A stretch of 64,000 bases of DNA from Pseudomonas sp. 14P_8.1_Bac3 (GCF_025466085.1 NZ_JANLOD010000033.1:1-64000); one strand, 5' to 3'. Positions 9,166 through 18,810 are shown, numbered from the stretch's first letter. The notes: generated by a model not told the origin, from the sequence alone. Numbers and translations are program-made.

Positions 9166-10257
9166 TTAAAGCTGACCCAGCACCGGAGTGCTCACGCGCA
9201 CGTCGGCATTCTGTCCGCGGTGACGCAGCAGGTGGTCCATCAGCACGATGGCCATCATCGCTTCGGCGATCGGCGTTGCGCGGATGCCGACGCAGGGATC
9301 GTGACGGCCCTTGGTGATCACGTCGACCGGGTTGCCATGGATGTCGATGGAACGCCCCGGAGTGGTGATGCTCGAGGTCGGCTTCAGCGCCAGGTGCGCG
9401 ACGATCGGCTGCCCGGACGAGATGCCGCCGAGAATGCCGCCGGCGTTGTTGCTGAGGAAACCTTCCGGGGTCAGTTCGTCACGGTGCTCGGTGCCGCGCT
9501 GGGCGACACTGGCGAAACCGGCGCCGATTTCCACGCCCTTGACCGCGTTGATGCTCATCAGCGCGTGGGCCAGCTCGGCATCAAGGCGGTCGAAAATCGG
9601 CTCGCCGAGGCCCGGCATCACGCCTTCGGCGACGACAGTGATCTTGGCGCCGACCGAATCCTGGTCGCGGCGCAACTGGTCCATATAGGCTTCCAGCTCC
9701 GGGACTTTGTCCGGATCAGGGCTGAAAAACGCATTCTCTTCCACCGAGTCCCAGGTCTTGAACGGGATCTCGATCGGCCCGAGCTGGCTCATGTAGCCGC
9801 GAATGACGATGCCCTGGCTGGCCAGGTACTTCTTGGCAATCGCGCCGGCCGCCACGCGCATGGCGGTTTCCCGCGCCGAGCTGCGGCCGCCGCCGCGGTA
9901 ATCGCGCTCGCCATATTTGTGGTGGTAGGTGTAGTCGGCGTGGGCCGGGCGGAACAGGTCCTTGATTGCCGAGTAGTCCTTGGACTTCTGGTCGGTGTTG
10001 CGGATCAGCAGGCCGATGGCGCACCCGGTGGTGCGTCCTTCGAACACGCCGGAGAGGATTTCGACTTCGTCCGCTTCCTGGCGCTGGGTGGTGTGACGGC
10101 TGGTGCCCGGTTTGCGGCGATCGAGGTCGCGCTGCAAATCCTCCAGGGAAATCTCCAGACCCGGCGGGCAGCCGTCGACAATGGCGACCAACGCCGGACC
10201 ATGGCTCTCGCCTGCGGTGGTGACAGTGAACAGCTTGCCGTATGTATTGCCGGACAT
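9166..10257 (-). CDS. aroC: Chorismate synthase
   Basis: A 363-residue FMN-dependent enzyme for the last step of the shikimate pathway (EPSP to chorismate). The N-terminal [20 protein letters not shown] signature and the later [19 protein letters not shown] segment are diagnostic. The start is the ATG at 10257 with GGAG 8 bases upstream; a longer frame from 10329 gives a non-homologous leader. It leads the aroC-MFS-mtnBDC strand run. Confidence 0.96.
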   Translation of the reverse strand: MSGNTYGKLFTVTTAGESHGPALVAIVDGCPPGLEISLEDLQRDLDRRKPGTSRHTTQRQEADEVEILSGVFEGRTTGCAIGLLIRNTDQKSKDYSAIKDLFRPAHADYTYHHKYGERDYRGGGRSSARETAMRVAAGAIAKKYLASQGIVIRGYMSQLGPIEIPFKTWDSVEENAFFSPDPDKVPELEAYMDQLRRDQDSVGAKITVVAEGVMPGLGEPIFDRLDAELAHALMSINAVKGVEIGAGFASVAQRGTEHRDELTPEGFLSNNAGGILGGISSGQPIVAHLALKPTSSITTPGRSIDIHGNPVDVITKGRHDPCVGIRATPIAEAMMAIVLMDHLLRHRGQNADVRVSTPVLGQL

Positions 10258-10386
10258 GCAGGACGCTCCGTGAAATGAACCTGAATACGTAATGCGCGCC
10301 AGTATACGCAGGCTACCCAAGTAGTTCATCCTCGAACCTTATGGGTGGCCGCGGGTCCAACCGGCACCTTTGTGAATGATGGCGTG

Positions 10387-11340
10387 ATGATGCTGCGAGT
10401 TTTAGCCTTGAGCCTTACCTTGTTTACCGGCTTCGTACAGGCCACTGTCCTGCAACGGCCCATTACGCTGGATACCGGCACCGGGGAGCTGTTCGGCTCA
10501 TTGTTGCTGCCAAAATCCGACCAGCCCGTGCCGGTGGTCCTGATCATTTCCGGCTCCGGTCCTACGGATCGCGATGGCAACAACCCCGACGGTGGCCGTA
10601 ACGACAGCCTCAAGCGCCTCGCCTGGGTGCTGGCCAAACACAACATCGCCAGCGTGCGCTACGACAAGCGCGGCGTGGCGGCGAGCCTCGCGGCGACTCC
10701 GGACGAACGCAACCTGTCAGTCGAGGCCTATGTGGCCGACGCCGAAGCCTGGGGCCGCAAGCTCAAGGCCGATCCGCGTTTTGGCCCGTTGATCCTGCTG
10801 GGCCACAGCGAAGGCGCGTTGATCGCCAGCCTCGCCGCGCCAAGCGTGGATGCTGGGGCGGTGATTTCCATGTCCGGCAGCGCCCGCCCTATCGACCAGG
10901 TTCTGCGCCAGCAACTGAGCAATCGCCTGCCACCACCGCTGATGCTGCGCAGCAACGAGCTGCTCGACAGCCTCAAGGCCGGCCACACCGACGACAACGT
11001 GCCGCCGCAATTGCAGGTCATTTTCCGCCCGAGCGTGCAGCCGTACCTGATTTCGCTGTTTCGCCAGGATCCAGCCGCCGCGTTCGCCCGATTGAAGATG
11101 CCGGCGTTGATCATTCAGGGCAGCAATGACATTCAGGTCGGTGTCGACGATGCACGGCTGCTGAAGGCGGCCAAACCGGACGCCGAACTGGCGCTGATCG
11201 ACGGCATGAACCACGTCATGCGCATCGTGCCCAACGACGTCAAACGGCAACTGGCTTCCTATAAGGACCCGCAATTGCCCCTGGCCGCTGAGCTCGGCAC
11301 GCGAATTCTCGGATTTATTGACGGACTTCGTACCCGTTAA
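10387..11340 (+). CDS. Alpha/beta hydrolase, secreted
   Basis: A 317-residue protein with an N-terminal signal peptide (about residues 1-19, LSLTLFTGFVQA). The alpha/beta-hydrolase fold shows GSGPTDRDGNNPDG near the oxyanion region, the nucleophile elbow GHSEGA, and a late ALIDGMNHVMR stretch carrying the catalytic His. It probably acts as a periplasmic esterase or peptidase-like hydrolase; the substrate is unknown. Two adjacent ATGs (10387, 10390) and a GTG at 10384 are all possible starts. Confidence 0.8.
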   Translation: MMLRVLALSLTLFTGFVQATVLQRPITLDTGTGELFGSLLLPKSDQPVPVVLIISGSGPTDRDGNNPDGGRNDSLKRLAWVLAKHNIASVRYDKRGVAASLAATPDERNLSVEAYVADAEAWGRKLKADPRFGPLILLGHSEGALIASLAAPSVDAGAVISMSGSARPIDQVLRQQLSNRLPPPLMLRSNELLDSLKAGHTDDNVPPQLQVIFRPSVQPYLISLFRQDPAAAFARLKMPALIIQGSNDIQVGVDDARLLKAAKPDAELALIDGMNHVMRIVPNDVKRQLASYKDPQLPLAAELGTRILGFIDGLRTR

Positions 11341-11439
11341 GCGCTTTTTGCCCTCCAGTCTTGTAGAAAACGGCCGATAAGCCTTTGTCGCCAGCGCCAA
11401 GACTGGTGGCAAGCTGAGCTTGGACAGGATCTCGCCGTT

Positions 11440-12231
11440 ATGACTGATACCCCGACTTCACCCGACACCACCGCTGAAAAAGACGCACCGACAGCGGCCG
11501 AGCTGCCGTGGGCGGACGTCCACGTCGAGCACCACAAGATGCTCCGTCTGGCGCCGTTGCAGATCGACCGCAACACCGGCGGGCGGCCGCTGCGCTTTGT
11601 CGAGTTTGGCTATGCCGAGCGCAACGACAAGAAACACAGCCTGTTGCGCATGACCATTTCGCTGCCCGGCCAGCGCGTGCGCAAGGAACAGAATCACCTC
11701 GACGTGTGGGTCGATCACACCAGCAAACGCGTGCGTTTCGGGCCGGACAGCGGTTTGCAGATCGAACCGATGAACCGGGGTCTCGGCCGCTATCTGGCGG
11801 CCCAGGCAATCACCTGGTTGAAAAAACGCTGGCCCGGCTACACCGTCGACGGCACCGACCTGAACAACAAGGACGCGCTGAACGAAGACACGCGCCTGCG
11901 TCGCGATCACTTTCTGCGGGTGCATGGTTTTGACGTGGTTTACGCCGACGCCCAGCATTTGAAGGGCAGCGTCAAGGCGGTACTGGTCGGCGATCTGCTG
12001 GCCGACTGGAACACCGAAAAGCTGCAGCAGGTGGAAATCCTCGAAGCGGCGCAGATGCTTCAGCAGGCCGAGCAGAACCTGGCCGAGCAGGAAGTGAAGC
12101 TGAAAAAGCACGAGGAAAAGGTCAGCAAGTACAAGCGTGAAGACGCCGGGCTGCGTTTCACCATCACCTGTCTGGTGGCATTCGCAATGTTTCAGGCAGG
12201 GTTGCTGATCTGGATTGCGACGCACCGATAA
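11440..12231 (+). CDS. Tail-anchored coiled-coil protein with a GNAT-like core
   Basis: This 263-residue protein has no name I recognise. Residues about 30-190 contain NRGLGRYLAAQAITWLK, which resembles the acetyl-CoA-binding loop of GNAT enzymes, and RRDHFLRVHGFDVVYAD, which resembles their closing strand; this relation is inferred. Residues about 195-240 form a charged coiled coil (LQQAEQNLAEQEVKLKKHEE), and the C-terminal 20 residues are a single membrane helix, so the protein is probably tail-anchored to the inner membrane. It lies 99 bases after the hydrolase gene on the same strand. Function unknown. Confidence 0.65.
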   Translation: MTDTPTSPDTTAEKDAPTAAELPWADVHVEHHKMLRLAPLQIDRNTGGRPLRFVEFGYAERNDKKHSLLRMTISLPGQRVRKEQNHLDVWVDHTSKRVRFGPDSGLQIEPMNRGLGRYLAAQAITWLKKRWPGYTVDGTDLNNKDALNEDTRLRRDHFLRVHGFDVVYADAQHLKGSVKAVLVGDLLADWNTEKLQQVEILEAAQMLQQAEQNLAEQEVKLKKHEEKVSKYKREDAGLRFTITCLVAFAMFQAGLLIWIATHR

Positions 12232-12249
12232 CGGCTTGAACGTTATTAC

Positions 12250-12351
12250 CTGTAGGAGCGAGCAAGCTCGCGATGGAGGTCAACGATAACGCGTGTCTAC
12301 TGGAAAAGCGCGTCGCTTTCAGGTCCATCGCGAGCAAGCTCGCTCCTACAG
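12250..12351. repeat. REP-type inverted repeat pair
   Basis: Two facing palindromes (CTGTAGGAGCGAGCAAGCTC and its reverse complement near 12330-12351) fill the gap between the convergent coiled-coil gene and prmB. The spacer includes the recurring GTCAACGATAACGC block. Confidence 0.8.
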
Positions 12352-12364
12352 ATGATTGCCTGAC

Positions 12365-13273
12365 TCAGACGCGGGACGCGAACAACGCCTGATGCGCCCG
12401 GCACTGCTCCGCCGTCAACATGAACACCCCATGCCCGCCGCGCTCGAAATCGAGCCAGGCGAAGTCGACCTCCGGGTACAGCGCTTCAACGTGAACCTGG
12501 CTATTGCCCACTTCGACAATCAGCAACCCCTTCTCGGTCAGATGGTCCGCCGCTTCGGCGAGCATACGGCGCACCAGGTTCAAACCATCGTCGCCACAGG
12601 CCAGGCCCAGTGCGGGTTCGTGCTGATATTCCTGCGGCATGTCGGCGAAATCTTCCGCATCGACGTAGGGCGGGTTCGACACGATCAGGTCGAAACGCTG
12701 CCCGGGCAAACCGTCGAAACCATCGCCCTGAACCGTGTACACGCGCTCATCGACGCCATGCCGCTCGATGTTCTTGTTGGCCACTTCCAGCGCCTCGAAC
12801 GACAAGTCGGCCAACACCACTTCAGCGTTCTGGAACTCGTAGGCACAGGCGATACCGATGCAACCGGAGCCGGTGCACAGGTCAAGAATTCGCGCAGGCT
12901 CGGCGCCCAGCCATGGTGTGAACTGCTTTTCGATCAGCTCGCCAATCGGTGAACGCGGGATCAGCACACGCTCGTCGACGATGAACGACATGCCGCAGAA
13001 CCACGCCTCGCCCAACAGGTAAGCGGTCGGAATGCGCTCTTCGATACGGCGTTTGAGCAGGCGCTGCAACCTGACCAGCTCATCGTCTTCCAGATTGCAG
13101 TCGAGGTAACTGTCAGAAATCTCCCACGGAAGATGCAACGCGCCCAGCACCAATTGACGGGCTTCGTCCCAGGCATTGTCGGTGCCATGGCCGAAAAACA
13201 GATCCTCCCCATGGAAGCGGCTGACGGCCCAACGGATATGGTCGCGCAGGGTGCGAAGGCGGGAAGTGATCAC
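12365..13273 (-). CDS. prmB: Ribosomal protein L3 glutamine methyltransferase
   Basis: A 302-residue SAM-dependent N5-glutamine methyltransferase of the HemK/PrmA-C family; PrmB modifies a glutamine of ribosomal protein L3. SAM motif I is [16 protein letters not shown], and the catalytic NPPY lies in [15 protein letters not shown]. The start is a GTG at 13273 with GGAG 9 bases upstream. The N-terminal helical domain ([20 protein letters not shown]) separates PrmB from PrmC. Found upstream of folE in pseudomonads. Confidence 0.92.
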   Translation of the reverse strand: MITSRLRTLRDHIRWAVSRFHGEDLFFGHGTDNAWDEARQLVLGALHLPWEISDSYLDCNLEDDELVRLQRLLKRRIEERIPTAYLLGEAWFCGMSFIVDERVLIPRSPIGELIEKQFTPWLGAEPARILDLCTGSGCIGIACAYEFQNAEVVLADLSFEALEVANKNIERHGVDERVYTVQGDGFDGLPGQRFDLIVSNPPYVDAEDFADMPQEYQHEPALGLACGDDGLNLVRRMLAEAADHLTEKGLLIVEVGNSQVHVEALYPEVDFAWLDFERGGHGVFMLTAEQCRAHQALFASRV

Positions 13274-13512
13274 GAGGGCAAACTCCAGAAAAAACGACTG
13301 ACGATTCTACCAGCCAAAACGCGCCACGACGACGCAGGAAACACAGAAGCTCAGACGTAGGACAAATCCATTTTTTGCGCTGGCTATTGAACAAAACGAG
13401 GATCTTGACAAGGCTACACGCCAGCAACGACGGCCCCTGCGATGGTAGCGATTCACAGAACCGCTCAGCCAGAGGACAATGTCGCAAAAGCCCCACCCGA
13501 AGGAGCCCCAGA

Positions 13513-14103
13513 ATGTCCGTTCCAAAAACGATGTTTCAACTCAGCGGCCGCGGTTATGCAGCAGCCAATCTGAGCCATGCGACCCTTGTCATCATCGATG
13601 CCCAGAAAGAATACCTCAGCGGTCCCCTGGCCCTGAGCGGCATGGATGCTGCCGTCGCGAACATCAAGCAGCTGGTGGCTGCCGCCCGTACCGCCGGCCG
13701 CCCCATCGTGCATGTGCGCCACCTCGGCACCGTCGGCGGGTTGTTCGACCCGCAGGGCGAGCGCGGTGAATTCATCCCGGGCCTGGAGCCACTGGCCGAC
13801 GAAACCATTATCGGCAAGCTGCTGCCCAGTGCGTTTCATGGCACCGAACTCCTGGAACGCCTGCAGAACCTCGGTTCGCTGGATCTGATCGTGTGTGGGT
13901 TCATGAGCCACTCCAGCGTCAGCACCACCGTGCGCGCTGCGAAAAACCTGGGCTTTCGTTGCACCCTCGTTGAAGACGCCTGCGCCACGCGGGATTTGCC
14001 CTACAAGGGTGGGGTGTTGAGCGCGGACCACGTTCAACAGGCCGAAATGGCGATCATGGCGGACAATTTCGCCACCCTCGCCCTGACCAACGATCTGATC
14101 TGA
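13513..14103 (+). CDS. Isochorismatase-family hydrolase with serine in place of the catalytic cysteine
   Basis: A 196-residue isochorismatase-fold protein. The Asp of the usual triad is in LVIIDAQKEYL and the Lys is in TIIGKLLPSAFHG. The segment that normally reads GxxTxxCVxxT is GFMSHSSVSTTVRAA here, so the usual nucleophile Cys appears to be Ser. Either the family branch uses Ser, or the protein is catalytically different. The ATG at 13513 has an AGGAG ribosome site; upstream in-frame codons have none. Single gene; substrate unknown. Confidence 0.82.
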   Translation: MSVPKTMFQLSGRGYAAANLSHATLVIIDAQKEYLSGPLALSGMDAAVANIKQLVAAARTAGRPIVHVRHLGTVGGLFDPQGERGEFIPGLEPLADETIIGKLLPSAFHGTELLERLQNLGSLDLIVCGFMSHSSVSTTVRAAKNLGFRCTLVEDACATRDLPYKGGVLSADHVQQAEMAIMADNFATLALTNDLI

Positions 14104-14234
14104 TCGACGCTCGATGAGCGGTTCATGCCGCCGCTCATCCGCAAAAGCCTCTCATTAGCTGTAATTGTCATAGCCTCAGGAACATCCCGGTCAACTCCCG
14201 GTCGAAGGGCCGATACCCATTGAGGAAGGTCGGA

Positions 14235-14555
14235 ATGAAGTTATCCGATGGTTTTGACGCACGCCGCTTGCGGCCCAAAGGCCAAAGCAACTGGCGTTTT
14301 CGATTCGGCGCAGCGTTCGCTGCCCTGCTGGCAACGTGCGGTGTCTTGCTGGCAATGGCCGGTGCCGCCAGCCTGCTCGGCCGCCCGCCGGCACTCGGCG
14401 AGCTGAACGCCAGTCCTCTGGGCTCGGCGATCATTCTGGCGGTTGGCTTGTTCCTGCTGTATCTGGGCGTCTGGCTGTGGCGTCGTTGCCGGCGCCGTGC
14501 GCGCCAGTCGCGAGCGCTGAACATGTCCCCGCATCTGATGAAAAAACACGACTGA
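14235..14555 (+). CDS. Small two-helix membrane protein
   Basis: A 106-residue protein with two predicted transmembrane helices (about residues 25-45 and 62-82), a basic RRCRRRARQSR stretch after the second and a short cytoplasmic tail. The ATG at 14235 has AAGG upstream; a TTG at 14220 is less likely. It lies 87 bases upstream of the Smr gene on the same strand. I do not recognise the family. Confidence 0.65.
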   Translation: MKLSDGFDARRLRPKGQSNWRFRFGAAFAALLATCGVLLAMAGAASLLGRPPALGELNASPLGSAIILAVGLFLLYLGVWLWRRCRRRARQSRALNMSPHLMKKHD

Positions 14556-14641
14556 ATGGATGGCCTGGCGTTCTGACAGGCCCAATTGTTATCGATCGTG
14601 TCTCGACTTGGGTAAACTGGCCGCCCTTCGCGGAGGCTGAC

Positions 14642-15199
14642 ATGCAAGACGACGATTTTTCCCTGTTCAAAAGCGCGATCCAAGGCGTCAAGCCGATCAA
14701 ACACGATCGCGCCGAAACCGGCAAACCCAAGGCTGACCGCGCGCAGATCGCCAAATTGCGCCAGGCTGCCACCGTGCGCACCGATGCCACCATCGTTGAT
14801 GGGCTGTCCGATCAGTTCGTGATCGACGTCGGCCCGGAAGACGAGCTGATGTGGGCACGCGACGGTGTGCAGGAAAGCCAGATGCGCAAGCTCAAGATCG
14901 GCCAGATCCCGTTCGAAGGCAGCCTCGACCTGCACGGCATGACCGTGGAAAAGGCCCGGGAAACACTGTGGGCATTCCTCGCCGAAGCGACCAAATTCGA
15001 AATCCGCTGCGTCCGCGTCACCCACGGCAAAGCCGTACGCCTGGATGGCAAGCGCCCAATGATCAAAAGCCACGTCAACACCTGGCTGCGCCAGCATTCC
15101 CAAGTGCTCGGCTTCACCTCATGCCAGGCTAAACACGGCGGCGCCGGAGCGGTTTATGTGATGCTCAAACGGACCATGATGGAAGGCCGTGATGAGTAA
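14642..15199 (+). CDS. Smr-domain nuclease-like protein (SmrB/YfcN type)
   Basis: A 185-residue protein with a C-terminal Smr domain (about 95-180). The LDLHGMT motif is at the domain start and THGKAV lies in the middle, both conserved in Smr endonucleases; E. coli SmrB cuts mRNA between collided ribosomes. The N-terminal half is charged and probably extended. GGAGG precedes the ATG. It sits 77 bases upstream of folE and next to prmB, an arrangement common in pseudomonads. Confidence 0.88.
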   Translation: MQDDDFSLFKSAIQGVKPIKHDRAETGKPKADRAQIAKLRQAATVRTDATIVDGLSDQFVIDVGPEDELMWARDGVQESQMRKLKIGQIPFEGSLDLHGMTVEKARETLWAFLAEATKFEIRCVRVTHGKAVRLDGKRPMIKSHVNTWLRQHSQVLGFTSCQAKHGGAGAVYVMLKRTMMEGRDE

Positions 15200-15276
15200 A
15201 GTGGTTGCGACAAGCTTGCAGCGCCGTGTCTGCCACCGTACCCTTGCCCTTTGCGTAAAATCCCACAGGTAGTTTC

Positions 15277-15822
15277 ATGTCCCTGGAACAGAATTACACC
15301 GCGATTCTCGGCCAACTGGGCGAGGACGTTTCCCGCGAGGGCCTGCTCGACACGCCCAAGCGTGCCGCCAAAGCCATGCAGTACCTCTGCCGCGGTTATG
15401 AACAGACACTGGAAGAGGTCACCAACGGTGCCTTGTTCAGCTCTGACAACAGCGAAATGGTGCTGGTGAAGGACATCGAGTTGTACTCGTTGTGCGAACA
15501 CCACTTGTTGCCGTTTATCGGCAAGGCCCACGTCGCCTACATCCCGAGCGGCAAGGTGCTGGGTTTGTCGAAGGTTGCACGGATCGTCGATATGTACGCG
15601 CGTCGCCTGCAGATCCAGGAAAACCTCAGCCGCCAGATCGCCGACGCGGTCCAGCAGGTCACCGGCGCCCTCGGCGTGGCGGTGGTGATCGAGGCCAAGC
15701 ACATGTGCATGATGATGCGCGGTGTGGAGAAGCAGAACTCTTCGATGATCACCTCGGTGATGCTCGGTGAGTTCCGGGAAAACGCCGCGACGCGCAGCGA
15801 GTTTCTCAGCCTGATCAAGTAA
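15277..15822 (+). CDS. folE: GTP cyclohydrolase I
   Basis: A 181-residue enzyme converting GTP to dihydroneopterin triphosphate, the first step of folate synthesis. The zinc-binding Cys and His are in [11 protein letters not shown], and the late [14 protein letters not shown] loop is the other signature. Length is slightly short but complete; some pseudomonads carry two or three folE copies. An intrinsic terminator follows directly. Confidence 0.94.
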   Translation: MSLEQNYTAILGQLGEDVSREGLLDTPKRAAKAMQYLCRGYEQTLEEVTNGALFSSDNSEMVLVKDIELYSLCEHHLLPFIGKAHVAYIPSGKVLGLSKVARIVDMYARRLQIQENLSRQIADAVQQVTGALGVAVVIEAKHMCMMMRGVEKQNSSMITSVMLGEFRENAATRSEFLSLIK

Positions 15823-15837
15823 TTCGCGGTAACGAAG

Positions 15838-15866
15838 AAAACCGGTATTCATCGCCGGTTTTTTTT
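15838..15866 (+). terminator. Intrinsic terminator of folE
   Basis: AAAACCGG pairs with CCGGTTTT around a 9-base loop, followed by a continuous T-run (15859-15866). It lies 16 bases after the folE stop. Confidence 0.85.
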
Positions 15867-15923
15867 CGCCCGTGAAAAATCAGGTAAGCTGCGCGCCTTC
15901 TTTCGCCCCGTGAGGCTTGTACT

Positions 15924-16295
15924 GTGTTCGTCAAAGCGCTTCGTGTCGGCCTCGGCCAACTGATCATCTTCATCGACTTCATCACCCGCCCTGGCAAGAA
16001 GCAGCGCCCCGCCGCCGCGCAGGCCCAGGTCGAAGCGGCCGCCAGGGACCTGACCCTGTATCAGTTCCACGCCTGCCCGTTCTGCGTGAAAACCCGCCGC
16101 ACCCTGCGCCGCCTGAATGTGCCGGTGGCGTTGCGTGACGCGAAGAACAACGAACAGGATCGCCAGACGCTGCTGGAACAAGGCGGCAAGATCAAGGTGC
16201 CTTGCCTGCGCATTGAAGAAAATGGCCAGACGACCTGGATGTATGAGTCCAAGGCGATTATCGATTATCTGGACAAGCGGTTCGCGGCAGCCTGA
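15924..16295 (+). CDS. Glutaredoxin-like protein with membrane-proximal N-terminus
   Basis: A 123-residue protein. Residues about 1-25 are hydrophobic (VGLGQLIIFIDFI) and may anchor or dock at the membrane. Residues about 43-120 form a GST-N/glutaredoxin fold with the redox motif CPFC (HACPFCVKTRRTL) and the cis-proline region KVPCLRIEE. It probably acts as a glutathione-dependent disulfide reductase. The start is a GTG at 15924. The closest named relatives are glutaredoxins of the GST-N type; the substrate is unknown. Confidence 0.82.
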   Translation: MFVKALRVGLGQLIIFIDFITRPGKKQRPAAAQAQVEAAARDLTLYQFHACPFCVKTRRTLRRLNVPVALRDAKNNEQDRQTLLEQGGKIKVPCLRIEENGQTTWMYESKAIIDYLDKRFAAA

Positions 16296-16315
16296 AGTCT
16301 TTCGGGTGTCGCTGA

Positions 16316-16400
16316 TGGCCTCATCGCTGGCAGGCCAGCTCCCACAGTGATTTGTGGTGCTCACAACACCTGTAGGAGCTGGCTTGCCAGCGATGAGGCC
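16316..16400. repeat. REP-type inverted repeat pair (GGAGCTGGC variant)
   Basis: CATCGCTGGCAGGCCAGCTC faces GAGCTGGCTTGCCAGCGATG, with about 30 bases between, just after the glutaredoxin-like gene. This is the CTGGC sub-type of the window-wide repeat family. Confidence 0.75.
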
Positions 16401-16426
16401 AGTACAACCGCCTCACATCCAACAAG

Positions 16427-16453
16427 AAAGCCGGCCCTTGAGCCGGTTTTTTT
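16427..16453 (+). terminator. Intrinsic terminator
   Basis: CCGGC pairs with GCCGG around CCTTGA, flanked by AAAG on the left and seven T on the right. It ends the glutaredoxin-like transcript. Confidence 0.7.
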
Positions 16454-16529
16454 GTTTTTGACTCAAGCGGCTCCAGACGACATATATCCCAACTGCCAAA
16501 CTTTTCGTCTACAAAACCAAAAACATTAT

Positions 16530-16557
16530 TTGCATTATTTGTATACAAAAGCATAAT
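16530..16557 (+). promoter_or_regulatory. Predicted promoter with an embedded TTGTATACAA palindrome
   Basis: TTGCAT (16530-16535) and CATAAT (16552-16557) are spaced 16 bases apart as -35 and -10. The 12-base palindrome TTTGTATACAAA (16538-16549) sits exactly between them, where a repressor would block RNA polymerase. The core TTGTATACAA recurs upstream of puuE at 26329. A GntR-type regulator is a reasonable guess from the motif; none is encoded in this window. Confidence 0.6.
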
Positions 16558-16677
16558 CCACTGCGTGCGAGTTCCTGACCAAGCGGTCAACAAATTCGCG
16601 AATGCCTCAAAGGGCCGCTGCCACCCTCATGGGTCCGGCCCTGGAAATAACAATAAAACTCTTGAGGAGTACTCGCT

Positions 16678-18027
16678 GTGGAAAGCCGCAAATCCGAAGC
16701 CCCGACGCTGGAACTCTCGCCGCCGTTACGCAATGGCCTGCTGGAGCGCCTCTTCAAACTCACCCTGCACGGCACCACGGTGAAGACCGAGCTGATCGCC
16801 GGTCTGACCACCTTCATCACCATGGCCTACATCATCTTCGTCAACCCCAACATCATGGCCGACGCCGGGATCGATCACGGCGCAGCCTTCGTCGCGACCT
16901 GCATCGCGGCGGCGCTCGGTTGCCTGCTGATGGGCCTGTACGCCAACTGGCCGGTCGGGCTCGCGCCGGGCATGGGGCTCAACGCATTCTTCACCTACAC
17001 CGTGGTCGGCACCATGGGCTACAACTGGGAAACTGCGCTCGGTGCGGTGTTCGTATCCGGCGTGCTGTTCATGATCCTGACCTTTTCGCGAATCCGCGAA
17101 TGGCTGCTCAACAGCATTCCAGTGAGCCTGCGCTTTGCGATGGGAGCCGGGGTCGGTTTGTTTCTCGGACTGATCGGCTTGAAAACCGCCGGCATCGTTG
17201 TCGATAGCCCGGCCACCCTGATCAAGCTGGGCTCGTTGCGTGAACCTGGACCGCTGCTGGCCGCCATCTGCTTCCTGATGATCGCCGTGCTCAGCTACCA
17301 CAAGGTGTTCGGCGCGATCCTCATCAGCATCATCACCGTAACGCTCGCCGGTTGGGGCCTGGGCCTGGTGCATTACGAGGGCATCCTGTCCGCCCCGCCG
17401 AGCCTGGCACCGACCTGGATGGCCATGAACATCGCCGGTGTGTTCAACGTCAGCATGATCAGCGTGGTGCTGGCCTTCCTGTTCGTGCACATGTTCGACA
17501 CCGCCGGCACGTTGATGGGCGTCGCCCAGCGCGCCAACCTGGTGAACGCCGACGGCCGCATCGAAAACCTGTCCCGTGCAATGAAAGCCGACAGCGCCTC
17601 CAGCGTATTCGGGGCGATGGTCGGTGTGCCACCCGTCACCAGTTACGTGGAAAGTGCCGCCGGTGTCGCGGCGGGCGGTCGGACTGGTCTTACCGCCGTG
17701 ACCGTAGGTGTGCTATTCATTGCCGCGATGTTTTTCGCCCCGCTGGCCGGCATGATCCCCGCGTATGCCACCGCCGGTGCGCTGATTTATGTAGCGATGC
17801 TGATGATGGGCGGCATGAAGCACATCGAATGGGACGAAGCGACCGACAGCATTCCGGCGATCGTTACCGCGATCATGATGCCGCTGACTTTCTCGGTCGC
17901 CGATGGCATCGCGCTGGGTTTCATCACGTACGTGGTGCTGAAGGCCTTCACCGGCAAGCACAAGGAAATTTCCGTCAGCCTGTGGGTGCTCTGCGCGATT
18001 TTCATCGCCAAGTTCATCTTCTTGTAA
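16678..18027 (+). CDS. AzgA-type purine permease (NCS2 family)
   Basis: A 449-residue transporter with about 13 membrane segments. The AzgA/GhxP branch of NCS2 carries adenine, guanine or hypoxanthine. Family marks include ELIAGLTTFITMAYIIFVNP near the N-terminus, GMGLNAFFTYT and DTAGTLMGVA. It starts at a GTG with GAGGAG 8 bases upstream. The upstream palindrome shared with the puuE region suggests co-regulation with purine catabolism about 10 kb away. A terminator follows the gene. Confidence 0.92.
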   Translation: MESRKSEAPTLELSPPLRNGLLERLFKLTLHGTTVKTELIAGLTTFITMAYIIFVNPNIMADAGIDHGAAFVATCIAAALGCLLMGLYANWPVGLAPGMGLNAFFTYTVVGTMGYNWETALGAVFVSGVLFMILTFSRIREWLLNSIPVSLRFAMGAGVGLFLGLIGLKTAGIVVDSPATLIKLGSLREPGPLLAAICFLMIAVLSYHKVFGAILISIITVTLAGWGLGLVHYEGILSAPPSLAPTWMAMNIAGVFNVSMISVVLAFLFVHMFDTAGTLMGVAQRANLVNADGRIENLSRAMKADSASSVFGAMVGVPPVTSYVESAAGVAAGGRTGLTAVTVGVLFIAAMFFAPLAGMIPAYATAGALIYVAMLMMGGMKHIEWDEATDSIPAIVTAIMMPLTFSVADGIALGFITYVVLKAFTGKHKEISVSLWVLCAIFIAKFIFL

Positions 18028-18061
18028 GCCGTCAACGCGGCAGGAACAGTGATTCAAAACA

Positions 18062-18087
18062 GCCTCACCCCGTCGGGTGAGGCTTTT
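18062..18087 (+). terminator. Intrinsic terminator of the purine permease gene
   Basis: GCCTCACCC and GGGTGAGGC pair perfectly around CGTC, followed by TTTT. It lies 34 bases after the stop codon. Confidence 0.8.
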
Positions 18088-18106
18088 GTGCAAATGGAGG
18101 AAAGTA

Positions 18107-18736
18107 ATGAGTCTGGAAACCTGGCTGCTGTTCAGCGGCGCTGCGCTGGTGGTGATCCTGATCCCGGGACCCCTGTCGTTGTTGATGATCAGCAACAGTC
18201 TGAATTATGGTCTGCGCCGTTCCTACCCGGCGTTTCTCGGCGGCGTGATTGCCTCGATCTGCTTGCTCAGTGCATCGGCACTGGGCCTGGGCGCGTTGTT
18301 GCTGGCCTCGGAACAGCTGTTCAGCGCATTGAAAGTCGTCGGCGCGCTGTACCTGTTCTACCTCGCCTGGCAGAGCTGGCAGCAATCGCGTCGGCCGTCG
18401 GTGGGTGCCGAGGTGCCCCAGGCTGCGCCGGTGCCACGCTTCCGCGCGCTGTTCGGGCGTGCGTTCGTGCTGGGCGCGAGCAACCCGAAAGACATTCTGT
18501 TTTTCGCCGCGTTCCTGCCGCAATTTCTGAGCGCCGAACAACCGTTCCTCCCGCAATTGCTGGTGATGATCGCCACCTGGACGGTCCTGGATCTGCTTTG
18601 CAAGCTCGCCTACGGCCTCGGTGCCCACGGCGCCGCACGGTACTTGCGCACAGGCAGAGGCCAGAGCTGGTTCAACCGGATCAGTGCCGGATTGTTCGGT
18701 GGCGCCGGTGCCGCTTCGTTGCTGAGCGGGCACTGA
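18107..18736 (+). CDS. LysE-family amino acid exporter
   Basis: A 209-residue inner-membrane protein with about six hydrophobic segments and the family IPGP motif (VVILIPGPLSLLMISNSL) near the N-terminus, followed later by ASNPKDILFF. The start is the ATG at 18107 with GGAGG 6 bases upstream; an upstream in-frame codon lacks one. LysE/RhtB proteins export amino acids or derivatives. The substrate is unknown. Confidence 0.88.
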   Translation: MSLETWLLFSGAALVVILIPGPLSLLMISNSLNYGLRRSYPAFLGGVIASICLLSASALGLGALLLASEQLFSALKVVGALYLFYLAWQSWQQSRRPSVGAEVPQAAPVPRFRALFGRAFVLGASNPKDILFFAAFLPQFLSAEQPFLPQLLVMIATWTVLDLLCKLAYGLGAHGAARYLRTGRGQSWFNRISAGLFGGAGAASLLSGH

Positions 18737-18810
18737 GTTCAACTGATCGCCCATCCCGGCCGTATTAATCCGCCGTGGATGGGCGCCGTCACCCGCCGCA
18801 ACACATGCAC

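Noticed and set aside
8000..9169. 389-codon plus-strand frame
   Set aside because: It is antisense to the MFS transporter and rich in Gln/Arg/His, typical of shadow frames.
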